Shown here in pieces: positions 1 through 8,744 of a stretch of 64,000 nt of DNA. How positions within the stretch are numbered: position 1 is the first letter of the stretch; the number at the start of each line of letters is the position of its first letter. A program made the translations under genes and the position numbers. Source of the DNA: an uncultured Clostridia bacterium (lineage in GTDB: Bacteria > Bacillota > Clostridia > Christensenellales > CAG-917); assembly GCA_944358385.1 (NCBI GenBank), contig CALVQW010000003.1:78969-142968 (forward strand). The letters run 5' to 3'. The notes below the pieces were generated by a model. The model did not search any database. It was given only the letters and a program-made list of their open reading frames with translations, and had not been told where the DNA came from.

Positions 1-922
1 CGCGCTTGGCGGCAGCAACGATATCCTCCACCGTCAGGTGGAACTTCTCGCTGAGATACGCCTGCTTGCCCACTTCGCCGAAGGAGTCGACGACGCCGAT
101 CATCTCGACGGGTGCGGGGCATTTCTCGACAACGACCTCCGCGACCGCGCTGCCCAGACCGCCGAAGGTGCTGTGGTTCTCACAAGTGACCAGCGCGCCC
201 GTCTCTTTGACGGCGTCCGCGATGGCGTCGGTATCGATGGGCTTCCAGGTGTGCATATTGACGACTGCGGCGGAGATGCCCTCCTCTTTGAGTGCGTCCG
301 CTGCCTTCAACGCTCTGTCCACCATGATGCCGGAGGCGATGAGGGTGACATCTTTGCCCGCACGGATCTTGACCGCTTTGCCGAGCTTGAAATCCAGAGA
401 GTCGTCAAAGATCTTCTCCGTCTTTTTGCGGAACATGCGGATGTAGACCGCGCCGGGATAATCGATGATCTGAGGCAGAGCCTTTTGGAGCATGGTGGCA
501 TCCGTAGGCTCGAAGCACACCATCTTGGGGATGGCGCGCATGAGCGTCATATCCTCGAAGGGCATATGCGTGCCGCCGTTGGCTTCCGCCATGACGCCGG
601 GATCGGAACCCACCATCTTGACATTGAGCTTGCTGTACGCGACGGAGATGAAGATCTGGTCATAGCACCTTCTGGTCGCAAAGGGGGCGAAACTGAAGGT
701 GAAGGGGATCTTGCCGAAAGCCGCCATACCCGCGGCGACGCCGATCATGTTGGACTCGGCGATGCCGACATTGATGAATCTTTCAGGATAGGCTTCGAGG
801 AAACATTTGGTGGCATGACAGCTCATGAGGTCGGCGTCCAGCACGACGATGCGGTCGTCATTCTTTGCCGCCTCGACGAGTCCCGCTGCCATTACTTGTC
901 TGATTTCTTTTTCGTCGGTCAT
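1..922 (-). CDS. Transketolase, C-terminal subunit (partial)
   Basis: Carries the pyrimidine-binding and C-terminal domains of a two-subunit transketolase of the non-oxidative pentose phosphate pathway. Read on the minus strand from ATG at 922; about 307 residues are present and the 3' end runs off the window. The translation begins MTDEKEIRQVMAAG and contains VLDADLMSCHATK, the NVGIAESNM motif with the catalytic glutamate of the family, and the MIGVAAGMAAFGKIPF stretch. Its ATG overlaps the TAA of the upstream N-terminal subunit by one base (TAATG), so the two are translationally coupled and should form a heteromeric enzyme. High confidence in family. Confidence 0.93.
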   Translation of the reverse strand, partial: MTDEKEIRQVMAAGLVEAAKNDDRIVVLDADLMSCHATKCFLEAYPERFINVGIAESNMIGVAAGMAAFGKIPFTFSFAPFATRRCYDQIFISVAYSKLNVKMVGSDPGVMAEANGGTHMPFEDMTLMRAIPKMVCFEPTDATMLQKALPQIIDYPGAVYIRMFRKKTEKIFDDSLDFKLGKAVKIRAGKDVTLIASGIMVDRALKAADALKEEGISAAVVNMHTWKPIDTDAIADAVKETGALVTCENHSTFGGLGSAVAEVVVEKCPAPVEMIGVVDSFGEVGKQAYLSEKFHLTVEDIVAAAKR

Positions 923-1740
923 TATTCATACCTCCCCGTTTCCTTTCTCCACACCTCTTCGGGCACGGACATACTGTGGCAGTTGGCGACGCCTTCGGTG
1001 AAGGAGGCACCCTTGCCCTTGACGGTGCGCAGGACGATCATGGAGGGCTTGTCGTGCTGAGCCTTCGCCGCGTCGATGGCGTCGGAGATGGCTGCAAGGT
1101 CGTGTCCGTCCACGTCCTGCACGAAGAAATTGAATGCCTTCCACTTGTCCACGATGGGTTCAAGCCCGTTGATGTTCTCCACCGGACCGTCCAGCTGCAT
1201 ACGGTTGCTGTCGAGCAGCACGATGAGATTGTCGAGTTTCTTGGAACCAGCGAGCATGCTCGCCTCCCATATCTGCCCTTCCTGGCTCTCGCCGTCGCCG
1301 ATGAAACAATAGATCGTCGCGGGATTGCGGTCGATCTTGGCGGCAAGTGCCATGCCGACAGCCGCGGACAGTCCCTGTCCGAGCGAACCTGCCGTCATAT
1401 CGATGCCGGGCGTCTTGTTCATGTCGCAGTGAGAGGGAAGATTGGTGCCGTTCTTGTTGAGCGTGGTCATCCACTCCTTGGGGAAGTAGCCGAGGTCGCA
1501 CAACACGGCGTACATGGCGGGACCTGCATGACCTTTGGACATGATCACGCGGTCGCGGTCCTGCTTTTTGGGATCCTTGGGATCGACATTTGCTTTGTCG
1601 TAATAAATGACTGTCAGAGCGTCCATGACGGACATGGTGCCGCCGATGTGACCGACGCCGAAGTGACCGATGATCTCGATGGCGTCGTCACGGAGCTTGC
1701 GCGCTTTGGCAGTCAAAAAATCGAGTTTTTCTTTCTGCAT
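922..1740 (-). CDS. Transketolase, N-terminal (TPP-binding) subunit
   Basis: Thiamine-diphosphate-binding half of split transketolase, 272 residues. The TPP/Mg motif starts at GDGE (residues 148-151) and ends in the LLDSNRMQLDG region; the HIGGTMS and SKGHAGPAMYA substrate-site stretches are also present. A longer reading would start at 1758, but AAGGAGG lies inside that extension, seven bases before the ATG at 1740, so 1740 is the start. Split N/C subunits are usual in many anaerobic Bacillota and archaea. Works with the adjacent C-terminal subunit. Confidence 0.93.
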   Translation of the reverse strand: MQKEKLDFLTAKARKLRDDAIEIIGHFGVGHIGGTMSVMDALTVIYYDKANVDPKDPKKQDRDRVIMSKGHAGPAMYAVLCDLGYFPKEWMTTLNKNGTNLPSHCDMNKTPGIDMTAGSLGQGLSAAVGMALAAKIDRNPATIYCFIGDGESQEGQIWEASMLAGSKKLDNLIVLLDSNRMQLDGPVENINGLEPIVDKWKAFNFFVQDVDGHDLAAISDAIDAAKAQHDKPSMIVLRTVKGKGASFTEGVANCHSMSVPEEVWRKETGRYE

Positions 1741-1762
1741 GGCATTCCTCCTTATCAAGCCG

Positions 1763-1791
1763 AGTATATCACCTCAAAATCCGTTTTTCAA
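1763..1791 (-). promoter_or_regulatory. Promoter of the transketolase operon
   Basis: Minus-strand -35 TTGAAA (1791-1786), 17-base spacer, -10 TATACT (1768-1763), placed about 25 bases before the N-terminal subunit start codon. Good sigma-A match; inferred by sequence only. Confidence 0.7.
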
Positions 1792-1945
1792 TACCCGTCG
1801 CAAAAAAAGTTCATAAATTAACGATTTCGCATAATTTCTCCTCCCCCGCACAAACTTCTCCGAAAGGCGGGCGCGCACGCACAATAAAACGAGAACGCGC
1901 GCGCACGCACGCATCGTCGGCGCACCCGACGAAAAGGAGTAAGAT

Positions 1946-2623
1946 ATGTTGAAAACCGTGATCGCCATCATAGCCCTCGCGCTCACCGCCCTGCCCGTCG
2001 CCGCGGGTACGGCAACGGAATGCGCACACGCGGAAAGTTTCGCCGTCACCGAAAACGCCGCACCCCTCACCCCCGACGGCGTGCAGACTCTCCCCTTCTT
2101 CCCCGAAGGAGAGGATGCGGCACCCCTGCCGGGAGAGAAAGACGGGGAACACCGCGGACACCGTCCCCGCGGAGAAGGACACCGCGGACACCACCGCCAC
2201 GGACACGGCGGAGAACACCGCTGCCCCCACGGACACGGCGAAGAGAGAGGGAGCTTCCCGACGCCGGAGACCGACCTCTGCGGAGTGGCGGATCTCTTCC
2301 TCACCCGCCTCACCCCCGAAGTCATCGCCGTCTACGAAAAATGCATCGCGGGCAAAGAGCTTGTCTCGGGCAGGACGGAGGCGGAACTCTCCCTCGCCGC
2401 CGACAGGCTGGGGGTGACCGAACAGAAATTGAAGGCACTCATCCTTCTTGCGGACCTTATGGCGCGCACTTCCAAACCCGTGCCTCTCTCCGCCCTCGCG
2501 TCCCTCGGCGACGGCGAACTGCTGCGCCTTGCGCGCCGCCACGCCAAGATGTATGCCGAGAGCATCCCCGAGGAGGAGCGGGACGCCCTGAAAGCGGAAT
2601 TCCGCGCCGCACTGAAAAAGTGA
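1946..2623 (+). CDS. Secreted His/Gly-rich protein of unknown function
   Basis: 225 residues with an N-terminal signal peptide (hydrophobic run IIALALTALPVAAG; likely cleavage near residues 20-28). Residues about 65-100 are a low-complexity tract packed with His, Gly and Arg (GHRGHHRHGHGG), followed by a predicted helical C-terminal domain (about 105-225) with no family I recognise. AAAAGGAG sits six bases before the ATG. The His tract could bind Zn, Ni or Cu, but that is inference. Monocistronic, converging on the kinase gene at 3580-2756. A 310-residue open frame on the opposite strand lacks these features and was treated as a shadow. Confidence 0.7.
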   Translation: MLKTVIAIIALALTALPVAAGTATECAHAESFAVTENAAPLTPDGVQTLPFFPEGEDAAPLPGEKDGEHRGHRPRGEGHRGHHRHGHGGEHRCPHGHGEERGSFPTPETDLCGVADLFLTRLTPEVIAVYEKCIAGKELVSGRTEAELSLAADRLGVTEQKLKALILLADLMARTSKPVPLSALASLGDGELLRLARRHAKMYAESIPEEERDALKAEFRAALKK

Positions 2624-2665
2624 CCACACTGAAACGCAGAGGATAAATTTATAAAACACACGTTG

Positions 2666-2702
2666 AATGAACGAAAACGCGCGATGAACGCGCGTTTTCG
2701 TC
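2666..2702. terminator. Bidirectional terminator between convergent genes
   Basis: Inverted repeat ACGAAAACGCGC / GCGCGTTTTCGT with a short loop lies between the His-rich protein gene and the convergent kinase gene. A-rich and T-rich edges suit termination in both directions. Confidence 0.65.
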
Positions 2703-2755
2703 ATTTCTTTCCGTTCTTTTTGCCGACGCGTGTCGGCGGGCATGCCCTGCCTTCT

Positions 2756-3580
2756 TTACAGCCCTATCCTCGTGCAGGGGACGGTGCCGCCGAGAAGTTC
2801 CGCTATGCCGTAGCGGCTGCTGCCTATGATGACGGTGGTGCCGTTCTTCAAAGGCTCTTTGATGTACTCCAGCTTCGCTCTCGCGCCGTGCGCTCCCTTT
2901 CTGGACGCGCCCGCGCAATGGGATTGCAGCTCCTCCACGTTCTCTATGAGTTCGTAGACGTCCTTGCCGCTCACGCGGGTGACGAGGGTGCTGCCGTCGT
3001 CGGGATCGGCATATATCCCCTCCGTGGTGGTGAGGATGAGCAAAGTCTTGCACTTGACGAGGCAGGCGATCTGGCTTGCGGTCTCGTCGTTGTCCACGCA
3101 CTCGATGGCGTGTCCGCGCTCGGCGAGTATCCTGCCTATCTCGTGCTTGCGGTTCTCCTCATAGCTCACGGGATCGTTGTAGTTGATGATGGGGATGGCG
3201 TTCTGCCCCGGGCAACGGCAGAGCATGTCGTAAAGGTGGGCGCGCTTCTCCTCGTCGTTGAAGTGCTGATGCTCCACGAGGATCTGCCTCACGCTGAAAC
3301 GGCTGTCTATGAACTGCCTGTACGTCTGCATGAGGATGGACTGCCCCTGCGCGGAATAGTCCGTCTTGTTCTCCTCGTCCGTGCCGATGAGTTCCCTGCC
3401 CGTACGCTTGATGTAGTCCAGCCTGCCGATCTCGGTGGCGCCCGAAGTCACCCACACGAAACCGGGGCGCAGCTCGCGCGAAAGCCTGGCTATGATGTTG
3501 TAGTTCATATCCTGATATTCGCGGTCGATGAGCGCCATTGAGCCTATCTTGCCTACGAGTTCGATGTCGAAATCCGCCAT
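2756..3580 (-). CDS. Amino-acid kinase family protein, glutamate 5-kinase-like
   Basis: 274 residues of the amino-acid kinase fold (glutamate 5-kinase, acetylglutamate kinase, UMP kinase superfamily). Visible are the N-terminal K-G phosphate loop region (ELVGKIGSMAL), VTSGATEIG, the IINYNDPVSYEE stretch, LTTTEGIYADPDD and a ProB-like end (VIIGSSRYGIAELL). There is no PUA domain and no proA or proC neighbour, so the substrate is uncertain; glutamate is one candidate. ATG at 3580 is preceded by AAGAGGT; a 10-codon upstream extension was rejected for lack of a ribosome site. Confidence 0.75.
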   Translation of the reverse strand: MADFDIELVGKIGSMALIDREYQDMNYNIIARLSRELRPGFVWVTSGATEIGRLDYIKRTGRELIGTDEENKTDYSAQGQSILMQTYRQFIDSRFSVRQILVEHQHFNDEEKRAHLYDMLCRCPGQNAIPIINYNDPVSYEENRKHEIGRILAERGHAIECVDNDETASQIACLVKCKTLLILTTTEGIYADPDDGSTLVTRVSGKDVYELIENVEELQSHCAGASRKGAHGARAKLEYIKEPLKNGTTVIIGSSRYGIAELLGGTVPCTRIGL

Positions 3581-3609
3581 AATTACCTCTTGTGTACGGT
3601 GGTTAGACA

Positions 3610-3638
3610 ATTATAATACAATATTCGGCGAAACGCAA
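3610..3638 (-). promoter_or_regulatory. Promoter of the ProB-like kinase gene
   Basis: Minus-strand -35 TTGCGT (3638-3633), 17-base spacer, -10 TATAAT (3615-3610), about 30 bases before the start codon. Confidence 0.7.
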
Positions 3639-3678
3639 TCCTTGCGGGAGATTATCCCCCGCGCTCCGGACTGTTGCA

Positions 3679-3710
3679 AGCAAAACGGCGGCAGATGCCG
3701 CCGTTTTGCT
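3679..3710. terminator. Terminator downstream of the P-type ATPase gene
   Basis: Perfect 14-base stem (AGCAAAACGGCGGC at 3679-3692 with its complement at 3697-3710) and a four-base loop, between the ATPase stop and the next promoter on the same strand. The T tract is embedded in the stem and works on either strand. Confidence 0.75.
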
Positions 3711-3751
3711 TTGTTGAACTCTTGTCGCTCGCGACGTTTTCCGCGGATGCG

Positions 3752-6511
3752 TCACAGGCTCGAAGCGGGAGACGCTTCTGCGGAAGCCGCTTTCTTCGCC
3801 ATGTGCTTCTGCATGAGCCGCACGATGAGCTTGTAGATCTCCACACACGGGATCACGGCGAACGCCACGGCAATGGAGATCGCCCATTCCACACCGTTGA
3901 TCATTACGGTGCCGAACGCCGTATTGACGCCGGGCACAACCACTATGAACACGGTGAGCGCCACACCGATGAGGAAGCTCAGGTTGATATACTTGTTGGA
4001 GAACAGCTTGCGGTTGAGGATGCTGTGATCCTGCGAGCGCATGGAGAAGGAATGGAACAGCTGTATGAGCGCAAGGCTGACGAACGCCATCGTCATCGCC
4101 TCTTCGTGGCGCGCACCGTCCATGGCCTCGAAGATATTGGTGCCGATAAAGAATGCCGCCATGACGAGTCCGGTCTGGATGATGCCCTGGATGACGATGT
4201 CCACACCCGTCCTGCCCGCGAAGAGGCTAGCGTTGGACTTGCGCGGTTTCTTCTTCATGACGTCGCTTTCCGCCTCTTCCATGCCAAGGGAGAGCGCGGG
4301 GAGGCTGTCCGTGACGAGATTGATCCAAAGGATCATGAGCGGAGTGAGGAACGGGATATTCATCATGGTGGCGATGAACAGGCACAGCACCTCCGCGATG
4401 TTGGCGGAGAGGAGGAATTGGATCGCCTTCTTGATGTTGGCGAAGATCTTCCTGCCCTCTTCCACCGCTCCTATGATGGTGGCGAAGTTGTCGTCCGCAA
4501 GCACGAGGTCCGCCGCGCCCTTGCTGACGTCCGTACCCGTAATGCCCATGCCGATGCCGATGTCCGCGCGCTTGATGGACGGCGCGTCGTTGACGCCGTC
4601 GCCCGTCATGGCGACCACCTTGCCCTTGCCCTGATAGGTGGTGACGATGCGCACCTTGTTTTCGGGGCTGACTCGTGCGAACACGGAGTACTGCTCTATG
4701 GTGTCGCGGAACTCATCGTCCGACATCTTGTCCAGATCCGCGCCGAGTATGACCTTGTCGCCCTCGCGCAGGATACCGATCTCCGCGGCGATGGCGGACG
4801 CGGTGTCGATGTGGTCGCCCGTTATCATTATGGGGCGCATGCCGGCTTCCTTACACACGCGCACCGCCTCCTTCACCTCCGCTCTCGGAGGATCTATCAT
4901 GCCGACAAGCCCCACGAAAACGAGTTCGCTCTCAAGGCTCCCGCGTTCGAGATCGCCGCTCTTGACTGCGACGCCGAGGACGCGGAGCGCTTTCTTCGCC
5001 ATACGGGAGTTCGCCTTCTTGATCTCCTCGACGTCCTTTTCGGTCATGGGACGGACTTCTTCGCCCGCCATTATCGAAACGCAGCGCGGCAGGAGCATAT
5101 CAGGCGCGCCCTTGACGTATGCCTCTCTCACGCCGTCGTGCTCGTTGACGGTGGTCATGAGCTTGCGCACGCTGTCGAAGGGGACTTCGTCCACGCGGGG
5201 ATATTCCGCGGTGAGCTCGCGGTAGTCGCAGCCGCAGTCCTCGGCATACTGCACGAGCGCGGTCTCGGTGGGATCGCCGCTGAGACCCTCCGAAGTCTTT
5301 TCCGTGTCGTTGCAAAGTGCCATCGCGCGCAGGAACGTCCGGAAGTCCTCCCCGTCCGACGTACTCTCTTCGTCGACCGACTTAAATCCGCAATCCGGCA
5401 GATAATAGCCTTTTACGGTCATCTGATTGAGGGTTAAAGTGCCTGTTTTGTCGGAACAAATGACTTCGCAGCACCCGAGCGTCTCGACGGAAGGCAGGTT
5501 CTTCACGATGGCGTTGCGCTTGGACATGCGCTGCACGCCGATGGCGAGCACGATGGTGACGACGGCGGGCAGACCTTCGGGGATGGCGGCGACCGCGATG
5601 GCGACTGCCGTCATGAAGGCTTCCATGATGTTGTCGGGCTCTCTCACCGCCTGCACGATGAATATGACCGCCGCCACGGCAAGCACGAGTATGCTGAGCA
5701 GTTTCGCGGTCTTGCCGAGCTGTTTCTGCAGCGGCGAAGTCTGCTGCGAGCCGTCCGTGAGCATGGTGGCGATCTTGCCAACCTCGGTGTTCATGCCCGT
5801 GTGCGTGACCACGCCCGTGCCTCTGCCGTAAGCCACAGTGCCGCCGGAATATGCCATATCCGCACGGTCGCCGAGGGGCGCGTCGGCGGCGACGGTCTTT
5901 TCCGCGTCTTTTTCCGCGGGCACGCTCTCGCCCGTGAGCGCGGCTTCCTCGATCTTGAGAGACGCGGAGGTAAGCAGCCTGAGGTCCGCGGGGACGATGT
6001 CGCCGGCTTCCAGCTTGACGATGTCGCCGGGTACTATCTCCTCGCTGGCGAGATGTTTCCACTCGCCGTCGCGCAGCACCTTGGAAAATGCCTTGTTCAT
6101 GTTTTTCAAGGCTTCCATTGCGTTCTCCGCCTTGTTCTCCTGGATGACGCCGATGACCGCGTTCAGGATGACGATGAGCAGAATGACGCCTGCGTCGATG
6201 AGTTCGGAAGGCTCTTCCTGCACGATCGCGATGACCGCGGAGACTATCGCCGCCACGATGAGCACGATGATCATTACATCCTTGAACTGTTCCAGGAACT
6301 TGACGATCAGGCTCTTTTTCTTCGCCTCTTTGAGCGCGTTCTTGCCGTACTCGGCGGCGCGCTTCTCCGCCTCGGCGGAAGAGAGTCCCTGCTCGGTGAC
6401 GGAAAGTGCGGCGAGGACTTCCCCCGCCTCCTTGTCGTGGCAGACGAACGCGGGCTGCGCGTTCTCGGCCACCGCCGTCTCCTCGGAGGGCTTTTTCTTG
6501 AAAACTGCCAT
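3752..6511 (-). CDS. P-type cation-transporting ATPase (Ca2+/Mn2+ type)
   Basis: 919-residue P2A-type ATPase that exports a divalent cation across the cytoplasmic membrane. The phosphorylated Asp is D354 in CSDKTGTLT; the actuator motif LTGES is at about 192-196, the TM4 ion-site motif PEGLP at 311-315, the hinge TGDGVNDAP in the P domain, and NLVTDSLPA in TM6. The order and motifs match bacterial SERCA/PMCA-like pumps (YoaB, LMCA1). The yybP-ykoY-type leader upstream suggests manganese-responsive control and hence Mn2+ (perhaps with Ca2+) export. AAGGAGAG precedes the ATG at 6511. Confidence 0.93.
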   Translation of the reverse strand: MAVFKKKPSEETAVAENAQPAFVCHDKEAGEVLAALSVTEQGLSSAEAEKRAAEYGKNALKEAKKKSLIVKFLEQFKDVMIIVLIVAAIVSAVIAIVQEEPSELIDAGVILLIVILNAVIGVIQENKAENAMEALKNMNKAFSKVLRDGEWKHLASEEIVPGDIVKLEAGDIVPADLRLLTSASLKIEEAALTGESVPAEKDAEKTVAADAPLGDRADMAYSGGTVAYGRGTGVVTHTGMNTEVGKIATMLTDGSQQTSPLQKQLGKTAKLLSILVLAVAAVIFIVQAVREPDNIMEAFMTAVAIAVAAIPEGLPAVVTIVLAIGVQRMSKRNAIVKNLPSVETLGCCEVICSDKTGTLTLNQMTVKGYYLPDCGFKSVDEESTSDGEDFRTFLRAMALCNDTEKTSEGLSGDPTETALVQYAEDCGCDYRELTAEYPRVDEVPFDSVRKLMTTVNEHDGVREAYVKGAPDMLLPRCVSIMAGEEVRPMTEKDVEEIKKANSRMAKKALRVLGVAVKSGDLERGSLESELVFVGLVGMIDPPRAEVKEAVRVCKEAGMRPIMITGDHIDTASAIAAEIGILREGDKVILGADLDKMSDDEFRDTIEQYSVFARVSPENKVRIVTTYQGKGKVVAMTGDGVNDAPSIKRADIGIGMGITGTDVSKGAADLVLADDNFATIIGAVEEGRKIFANIKKAIQFLLSANIAEVLCLFIATMMNIPFLTPLMILWINLVTDSLPALSLGMEEAESDVMKKKPRKSNASLFAGRTGVDIVIQGIIQTGLVMAAFFIGTNIFEAMDGARHEEAMTMAFVSLALIQLFHSFSMRSQDHSILNRKLFSNKYINLSFLIGVALTVFIVVVPGVNTAFGTVMINGVEWAISIAVAFAVIPCVEIYKLIVRLMQKHMAKKAASAEASPASSL

Positions 6512-6595
6512 ATTCTCTCCTTGTTCCGCACCCCGAAAGGCGCGGTTGATGACTCTCTCACGTGCGCGTGACGCGCGGGAGCGCGCACGTACTTA

Positions 6596-6708
6596 TTAAA
6601 AAAGACTTTTGCCTGCGCAAAAGTCTTGTAACCCCTTTCAGAGGCTGCCTTGCCAGAGACACGCGTCCCATGATGTTGACAATGGCACTAAACTACTCCC
6701 TTTCGTTG
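6596..6708 (-). promoter_or_regulatory. yybP-ykoY-type (Mn2+) riboswitch with terminator platform
   Basis: On the minus strand the leader contains the family's conserved blocks in order: AAAGGGAGTAG (6706-6696), GTCAACATCA (near 6682-6673), CTGGCAAGGCAG, then a hairpin AAGACTTTTGC (6627-6617) / GCAAAAGTCTT (6612-6602) followed by six Ts (6603-6598). This is the layout of yybP-ykoY aptamers fused to an intrinsic terminator. The next gene is a P-type cation ATPase, a known partner of this riboswitch class. Recognised by eye; not scored with a covariance model. Confidence 0.8.
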
Positions 6709-6713
6709 TTCGC

Positions 6714-6743
6714 ATTATATGCCGAGGGAGGAGAAGATGTCAA
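6714..6743 (-). promoter_or_regulatory. Promoter for the riboswitch-ATPase transcript
   Basis: Minus-strand TTGACA (6743-6738), 18-base spacer, TATAAT (6719-6714), immediately upstream of the aptamer. It sits just 23 bases past the lysS stop codon. Confidence 0.78.
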
Positions 6744-6765
6744 GCGTTTGGCTCAACTCCCCTCT

Positions 6766-8268
6766 TCACGCGCGCGGTTTCATGGTGGGGAAAAGCAGCA
6801 CCTCGCGTATGGAGTAGCTGTCCGTGAGCAGCATGACCAGCCTGTCCACGCCCATGCCCATGCCGCCCGTGGGAGGCATGCCGTATTCCAGCGCGGTGAC
6901 GAAATCCTCGTCATAGGGCTGCGCTTCCTCGTCCCCCTGCGCCTTCGCCGCCATCTGCGCCGCGAACCTCTCGCGTTGGTCGATGGGATCGTTGAGTTCG
7001 CTGAACGCGTTGGCGATCTCCTTGGACGCGATGAACAGCTCGAAACGCTCGGTGAGACGGGGATCGGACTTCTTCTTTTTGGCGAGCGGGCTGACCTCGA
7101 CGGGATAATCCGTGACAAAGACGGGACCTGTGAGCTTCTCCTCCACGAAGTTGTCGAACACCTCATAGAGTGCCTTGCCCCAGCTCGTGTCCGCGGCAAG
7201 TTCCAGCCCTTTGGCGTTCGCCTTCGCTATAAGGTCGCCAAGCTCCCCGGTGTCGAAATCCATACCGACATATCTTCTCACCGCTTCCACCATGGTCAGT
7301 CTCTCCCACGGACCTGCAAAGGAGAGCTTTTCTCCCTGATAGGTGATGTCGAGAGTGCCGCACGCCTTCATCGCGCAGTAGCGGATGAGGTTCTCGGTGA
7401 GGTCCATCATCGCATTGTAATCCACATACGCCTGATAGACTTCCACGGTGGTGAATTCAGGGTTATGCTTGGGATCCATGCCCTCGTTGCGGAAGATCCT
7501 GCCCACCTCATACACCTTCTCGAAGCCGCCGACTATGCAGCGTTTGAGATAGAGTTCGGTGGCGATGCGCAGATACATATCCACGTCAAGGGTGTTGTGA
7601 TGTGTGACGAAGGGACGGGCGTTCGCGCCGCCCGCAAGGGTGTTGAGGACGGGCGTTTCCACCTCGAAAAAACCCTCGCCGTCCAGATATTCGCGGATGG
7701 CAGACACCACCTTGCTGCGCTTGACAAAAATGTCCTTCACGCCGGGATTGGCAATGAGATCGACATACCTTTGGCGGTATCTGAGTTCGGGATCTTTCAG
7801 CCCGTGATACTTTTCGGGCAGCGGGAGCAGGGACTTCACGAGCAGGGTGTATCCCTCGACATGCACGGTGATCTCCCCCGTCTTGGTCTTGAACACCACT
7901 CCCTTCACGCCGATGATGTCACCGACGTCCAATTTCTTGAACTCCTGATAATTCTCCGCGCCCATGTCGTCGCGGCTGAAATAGAGCTGCAAGTCGCCGT
8001 CGCTGTCCGCGATGTGACCGAAACTCGCCTTGCCCATCACGCGCTTGGACATCAGCCTGCCCGCAACGGACACGCTCTTGCCCTCGTACGCGTCGTAATC
8101 GGCGCGGATCGCTCCCGCCGTGGCGGTGCGCTCGTATGTCGTAAGCTCGAAAGGATCCTTCCCCGCCTCTTCGAGAGCGGCGAGTTTGGCGAGGCGCACC
8201 TTGCGCACTTCGCCGATGTCCTGTTCGGGCATCACATTGACGTTCTGTTCCCTGGCGTTATCGCTCAT
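6766..8268 (-). CDS. lysS: Lysyl-tRNA synthetase, class II
   Basis: 500 residues, full length for bacterial LysS, which charges tRNA-Lys. An N-terminal OB-fold anticodon-binding domain (about 55-150, SVAGRLMSKRVMGKASF) precedes the class II catalytic domain, with motif 2 in FRNEGMDPKHNPEFT and motif 3 in GMGMGVDRLVML near the C-terminus. Last gene of an amaP-greA-lysS operon; its ATG overlaps the greA stop by four bases (ATGA). No T-box is visible because the promoter lies far upstream before amaP. Confidence 0.96.
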   Translation of the reverse strand: MSDNAREQNVNVMPEQDIGEVRKVRLAKLAALEEAGKDPFELTTYERTATAGAIRADYDAYEGKSVSVAGRLMSKRVMGKASFGHIADSDGDLQLYFSRDDMGAENYQEFKKLDVGDIIGVKGVVFKTKTGEITVHVEGYTLLVKSLLPLPEKYHGLKDPELRYRQRYVDLIANPGVKDIFVKRSKVVSAIREYLDGEGFFEVETPVLNTLAGGANARPFVTHHNTLDVDMYLRIATELYLKRCIVGGFEKVYEVGRIFRNEGMDPKHNPEFTTVEVYQAYVDYNAMMDLTENLIRYCAMKACGTLDITYQGEKLSFAGPWERLTMVEAVRRYVGMDFDTGELGDLIAKANAKGLELAADTSWGKALYEVFDNFVEEKLTGPVFVTDYPVEVSPLAKKKKSDPRLTERFELFIASKEIANAFSELNDPIDQRERFAAQMAAKAQGDEEAQPYDEDFVTALEYGMPPTGGMGMGVDRLVMLLTDSYSIREVLLFPTMKPRA

Positions 8269-8744
8269 TTGATTTCCTTGATCCTATACTGTATCCTGTT
8301 GCCGTTGGGAGCGGTCATTTCCACCACGTCTCCCACTTTTCTGCCTATCAACGCCTCGCCGAGGGGGGACTCGTTGCTGATGCGGTCGTCCTCCGCGTTC
8401 GCCTCCGTCGTGCCGACGATCTGGTAAGTCTCGGGATCGTCCTCCTCTCCGTCGAAAAGAAACGCCACGACGACGGTGCTGCCTATGGACACGATGTCCT
8501 TGGAGAGGGATCCCTCGTCGATGACGACGGCATTGTCGATCTTTTCCTCGATCTCCTTGATCTCCGCCTCGACGAAAGACTGCTCTTCCTTTGCCGCATC
8601 GTACTCCGCGTTCTCGCTCAGGTCGCCGAACTCACGGGCGATCTTGATCCTCTCCGCAACTTCCTTGCGCTTGACGACGACGAGATACTCGTGTCTCTTT
8701 TTCAGTTCTTCCAGCCCTTCTTTGGTGATATGGACTTCGTTCAT
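8265..8744 (-). CDS. greA: Transcription elongation factor GreA
   Basis: 159 residues. GreA rescues backtracked RNA polymerase by stimulating transcript cleavage. The N-terminal coiled coil (about 1-75) carries the acidic tip residues within FGDLSENAEYDAAKEEQ; the C-terminal FKBP-like domain includes DDRISNESPLGEALIGRKVGD. Length and sequence are canonical. Overlaps both neighbours by four bases (ATGA), so it is translationally coupled in the operon; greA-lysS linkage is common in Clostridia. Confidence 0.96.
   Translation of the reverse strand: MNEVHITKEGLEELKKRHEYLVVVKRKEVAERIKIAREFGDLSENAEYDAAKEEQSFVEAEIKEIEEKIDNAVVIDEGSLSKDIVSIGSTVVVAFLFDGEEDDPETYQIVGTTEANAEDDRISNESPLGEALIGRKVGDVVEMTAPNGNRIQYRIKEIK

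Noticed and set aside
1811..2743. 310-codon minus-strand open frame opposite the His-rich gene
   Set aside because: No ribosome site or domain; the plus-strand frame has a signal peptide and AAGGAG site.
3674..8427. Long plus-strand open frames across the P-ATPase and lysS
   Set aside because: Antisense shadows of GC-rich genes; the minus-strand proteins are clear full-length families.
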